A stretch of 20,382 bases of DNA, from the IMG/VR virus record IMGVR_UViG_3300047546_000505, positions 1 through 20,382 of that record, one strand, 5' to 3'. A program made the position numbers and the translations under genes. Positions 18,080 through 20,382 of the stretch are shown piece by piece; positions within the stretch are counted from its first letter, which is position 1; each line of letters opens with the position of its first letter. This DNA comes from a virus. The notes below the pieces were generated by a model. That model did no database searches and was not told where the DNA came from. It saw only the letters and a program-made list of their open reading frames with translations.

Positions 18080-19115
18080 CTTCACTCTCCACGTTTGTTG
18101 CACTAGTAGTACCGTAGAGGAACTCTTGCTTACATCCTTCATCAATCTGTTCAAGAACTTCTTGTGTGAAATACTTTTCAGGATCTTTCAAAATGGCTGA
18201 CTCGAATACCTTTGATCCATCTGGCAATTCATAACGAGTTGATACCTTCTTGAAGATACCAAACTTCTCAGCCAGATCAAGCAGACCATAATATGGATCA
18301 AGACCATGTGCATAGTTGAGAAGAGTTTCAACTTGTTTGTTCTCAATCGTCAAACGAGCCTTCTTGAGAACGGCCTTTACGATAGCACCAGACACTTCAC
18401 CATCTTTATCTTTGTCTTTCTTTTTAGACAAGAAAATGATAGATGAGGCGGCGTACTCCAGACCTGAACCGCCGCCCATCTTCTTCATTGGCACATAAGA
18501 GCCAACAACATCGTAAACATGGTTAGTAACAATTAGCGGCACATTAGCCTTACCGAGTTTCAGTGTAAGAACGCGGAAAGCACCACGAATAAGTTGTGCG
18601 CGAGTCATATCACGGGTGTCTTTACCATCCGCAATATCTTGCATTTCTTTTTCAGTTGAAAGATTGCCTAGTGAGTCGAGAACGAACATCATTGGCGCAC
18701 GTTCTTTTTGTTCAAGATACTTGTCGAGTATCTTTACAGCCTGTGTGCGAAATTCTTGAATGGTGGCCACAGGCATGATAGCAATACGTTTTACATCCAC
18801 ACCACGGTCTTCAAGCATTTTCTTTGAGATAGCCGACTCTGATTCAAAGTAGAAGATGAAGCCTGTTGGATTGTCTTGTAGAAATTGGCGACAAATGTTG
18901 ATTGCATAGAAAGTCTTGCCTGTAGAAGGTTCACCTGCTAGAGCGGTAACTTTATTCCCAGGAAGCCCTCCAAAAATGGACCCAGAAAGTAGAGCATTAA
19001 GACTATAGCTGCCAGTTCCAATAAAACTAGAAACATCCCCAGCTTCAATCCCTTCTTCAACAATGCTCGCATATTCATTGCCGGTCTCCTTGATAAGTGA
19101 TGCAAAAATATCCAT
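18072..19115 (-). CDS. uvsX: UvsX/RecA-like recombinase
   Basis: A 347-residue strand-exchange ATPase. Walker A is GEPSTGKT at 61-68, followed by FYFESES with the catalytic Glu region (about 91-93). Walker B is MMFVLDSL near 147, and a DNA-binding loop [16 protein letters not shown] lies near 210-224. The length and N-terminus fit T4-like UvsX rather than cellular RecA. It coats single-stranded DNA for recombination-dependent replication and repair. It lies ten bases after the cupin gene and overlaps the next gene by eight. A late Lys/Asp run ([10 protein letters not shown]) is a surface loop. Confidence 0.95.
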   Translation of the reverse strand: MDIFASLIKETGNEYASIVEEGIEAGDVSSFIGTGSYSLNALLSGSIFGGLPGNKVTALAGEPSTGKTFYAINICRQFLQDNPTGFIFYFESESAISKKMLEDRGVDVKRIAIMPVATIQEFRTQAVKILDKYLEQKERAPMMFVLDSLGNLSTEKEMQDIADGKDTRDMTRAQLIRGAFRVLTLKLGKANVPLIVTNHVYDVVGSYVPMKKMGGGSGLEYAASSIIFLSKKKDKDKDGEVSGAIVKAVLKKARLTIENKQVETLLNYAHGLDPYYGLLDLAEKFGIFKKVSTRYELPDGSKVFESAILKDPEKYFTQEVLEQIDEGCKQEFLYGTTSATNVESEDD

Positions 19116-19125
19116 AAGTTTCTCC

Positions 19126-19458
19126 TTATTTACCCAGCCTTACAATATCGTTCTCATCGGTAATCTCACCGCATTGAACTTCGATTATGACTAACTGGAC
19201 ATTTGAAATGTTGGTGATTTTATGCACTGCACCAATTGGTACTACAAAGGTATCACCTTGCTTAACCTGAAACGTATCGCCATCTAATCGCACTTCACCG
19301 CGACCATGAGTGATAGCCCATGTCTCACTCCTATGTATGTGATATTGAAGTGAGATTGACTTGTTTGGCTCAATAGTAAGTCGCTTGACTTTGAACCATG
19401 AACCCTCTGCTAGAACTTCCCAGAAACCCCATGGTCTATCACAATAACTCTCGCTCAT
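19126..19458 (-). CDS. Mannose-6-phosphate isomerase-type cupin
   Basis: A 110-residue single cupin domain close to the C-terminal domain of bifunctional mannose-1-phosphate guanylyltransferase/mannose-6-phosphate isomerases. Signature parts are [41 protein letters not shown] and IIEVQCGE, with DENDIVRL at the end. Metal ligands His40, His42, Glu45 and His79 are all present, so it could be active on sugar phosphates. It may alter host surface sugars or supply mannose units; this is inference. The ATG overlaps the polymerase stop (ATGA), an unusual place for a sugar gene. Confidence 0.88.
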   Translation of the reverse strand: MSESYCDRPWGFWEVLAEGSWFKVKRLTIEPNKSISLQYHIHRSETWAITHGRGEVRLDGDTFQVKQGDTFVVPIGAVHKITNISNVQLVIIEVQCGEITDENDIVRLGK

Positions 19459-20382
19459 GTAAAAAATGCCTCCAAACTGCTGACATGTTCAGTTTTCCAA
19501 CCAATACTATCTAGTATGATCTTCAATGGTTCTACAAATGACTTCTCATATTGTGTATCATAGTCGATAAACTTCTTTATGTCAAGTTCTTCTGGAATTA
19601 TATTTGAAAAAGAAATGATATCACTCTGAATAGTGTTTGGCTCTTTGAGATAGATGAACTTGATCTTCTCACCTTCCTTGATCATCTCATACTTCTTTTG
19701 CAACTTCATCTTTGTAATGAGATTGTTGTAGATCAGAGAACCGCGAACATGAATTGGTGTACCTTTGTCATAGATAGCACCGTTCTTACCTTTATATTTG
19801 ACAAGACCATTCACACCGCGAGGGAAGGCAATCTCAACAGGCTCAAGACTACGAAAGTCTTTGCGGAACTTTTCGATAAAGTCAATGACGGCCTGCTCAT
19901 CTTTGTTGAAGATAATGTCGATGGCTTCCCACAACTTCTCTTTACAAGCTGAAGGAGTAGATGACTTGATCATTTCAAGACCCATCACTTTCAATTTAGG
20001 CTTTGCATACTGCACACCTTCATTGTTATGAACACGAAGGATGTAACGCTTCTTGGCTGTCCAGATACCTTTATCAGCCAGAGCCTCGCGCTTCATCATC
20101 ATTTTTTGGGCGAATGCGTGAGTATACCTAGCAAGTTCCCCGTAAGACCGATCAATAAAAGGTTGAATTTTAGCTTCGCAGATACGATCCATGAAGGTGA
20201 TGATCTGTTCTGCTGTAGCAGAAGGATTCTCTTCTCGAATAGTCCGGCTGACCAGTCTATCAAGAGTAAGGTAAATCGAATCTGTATCGCTTGCAATAAC
20301 ATAGTCTTCGTTCTCCGTTTTCAATACACGGTTCATATACTCGTTTATCTTTTTTTCAATCCATCGAATAGATAATTGACCT
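19455..20382 (-). CDS. Family B DNA polymerase (gp43-like), C-terminal part
   Basis: The gene enters from the right edge; about 309 C-terminal residues are visible out of roughly 900 in T4 gp43. The first visible residues, GQLSIRWIEKKINEYMNRVL, match the T4 segment before motif C. The catalytic DTDS follows at visible residues 32-35, then KKRYILRV (thumb region). The C-terminus SSLEAFFT resembles the clamp-binding tail of T4 gp43, implying use of a phage sliding clamp. The exonuclease domain lies outside the window. The frame is open to the edge, so an internal Met is not the start. It is coupled to the cupin gene by ATGA. Confidence 0.94.
   Translation of the reverse strand, partial: GQLSIRWIEKKINEYMNRVLKTENEDYVIASDTDSIYLTLDRLVSRTIREENPSATAEQIITFMDRICEAKIQPFIDRSYGELARYTHAFAQKMMMKREALADKGIWTAKKRYILRVHNNEGVQYAKPKLKVMGLEMIKSSTPSACKEKLWEAIDIIFNKDEQAVIDFIEKFRKDFRSLEPVEIAFPRGVNGLVKYKGKNGAIYDKGTPIHVRGSLIYNNLITKMKLQKKYEMIKEGEKIKFIYLKEPNTIQSDIISFSNIIPEELDIKKFIDYDTQYEKSFVEPLKIILDSIGWKTEHVSSLEAFFT

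Noticed and set aside
1-20382. CRISPR array, insertion sequence or integrase
   Set aside because: No regularly spaced direct repeats, transposase or integrase motifs, or target-site duplications were seen.

Overview
This window looks like part of the genome of a large T4-like (tailed, myovirus-type) phage, probably aquatic and infecting a Gram-negative bacterium. The main evidence is the right end. It has, in T4 order on the minus strand, the C-terminal part of a gp43-like family B DNA polymerase, a UvsX/RecA-like recombinase and a gp41/DnaB-like helicase. Other signs are T4-type late promoter boxes (TATAAATA), 20 tRNA genes plus one tRNA-like gene, and many tiny overlapping genes. Lipoprotein, signal-peptide and outer-membrane sequences imply a host with an outer membrane. 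The exact host cannot be read from the sequence.

Layout. (1) 1-1629, minus: a partial gene, an RlpA-like lipoprotein, two small unknown genes, and eight tRNAs with a perfect 20-bp hairpin between two of them. (2) 1682-2751, plus: a late-type cassette in which two related small membrane proteins flank a staphylococcal-nuclease-like enzyme. (3) 2753-9943, minus: a seven-gene secretion module made of an outer-membrane beta-barrel protein, CsgF, CsgG, a large curlin-repeat protein, a FecR-domain protein with a curlin-like tail, a small curlin-like protein and a CHASE2-class III adenylate cyclase. (4) 10033-12487, minus: thirteen tRNA or tRNA-like genes, two apparently new structured RNAs packed without spacer between tRNA-Met and tRNA-Pro, a 2OG-oxygenase-like gene and two small genes. 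Two exact consensus sigma70 promoters (TTGACA-N17-TATAAT) lie here. (5) 12527-14689, minus: ten very small genes behind a sigma70-like promoter, chained by stop/start overlaps and reusing nearly identical ribosome-binding leaders. (6) 14822-20382, minus: a second 2OG-oxygenase-like gene, a PGDYG-like protein, a possible Tat-signal protein, gp41-like helicase, an unknown gene, UvsX, a mannose-6-phosphate-isomerase-type cupin and DNA polymerase.

How the parts fit. Early, host-type promoters appear to drive the tRNA array and the small genes. Late-type boxes sit in front of csgF and the nuclease cassette, so the curli-like module is probably made late in infection. CsgG plus CsgF would form an outer-membrane pore exporting the curlin-repeat proteins. 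The FecR-curlin hybrid and the CHASE2 cyclase suggest that fibre export or envelope state is sensed and converted to cAMP. Near-palindromes overlap or flank both promoters of the module. The strongest candidates for undescribed biology are this complete phage-borne curli/FecR/CHASE2-cyclase operon and the two structured RNAs in the tRNA cluster. All function calls come from reading motifs by eye; no database search was run.
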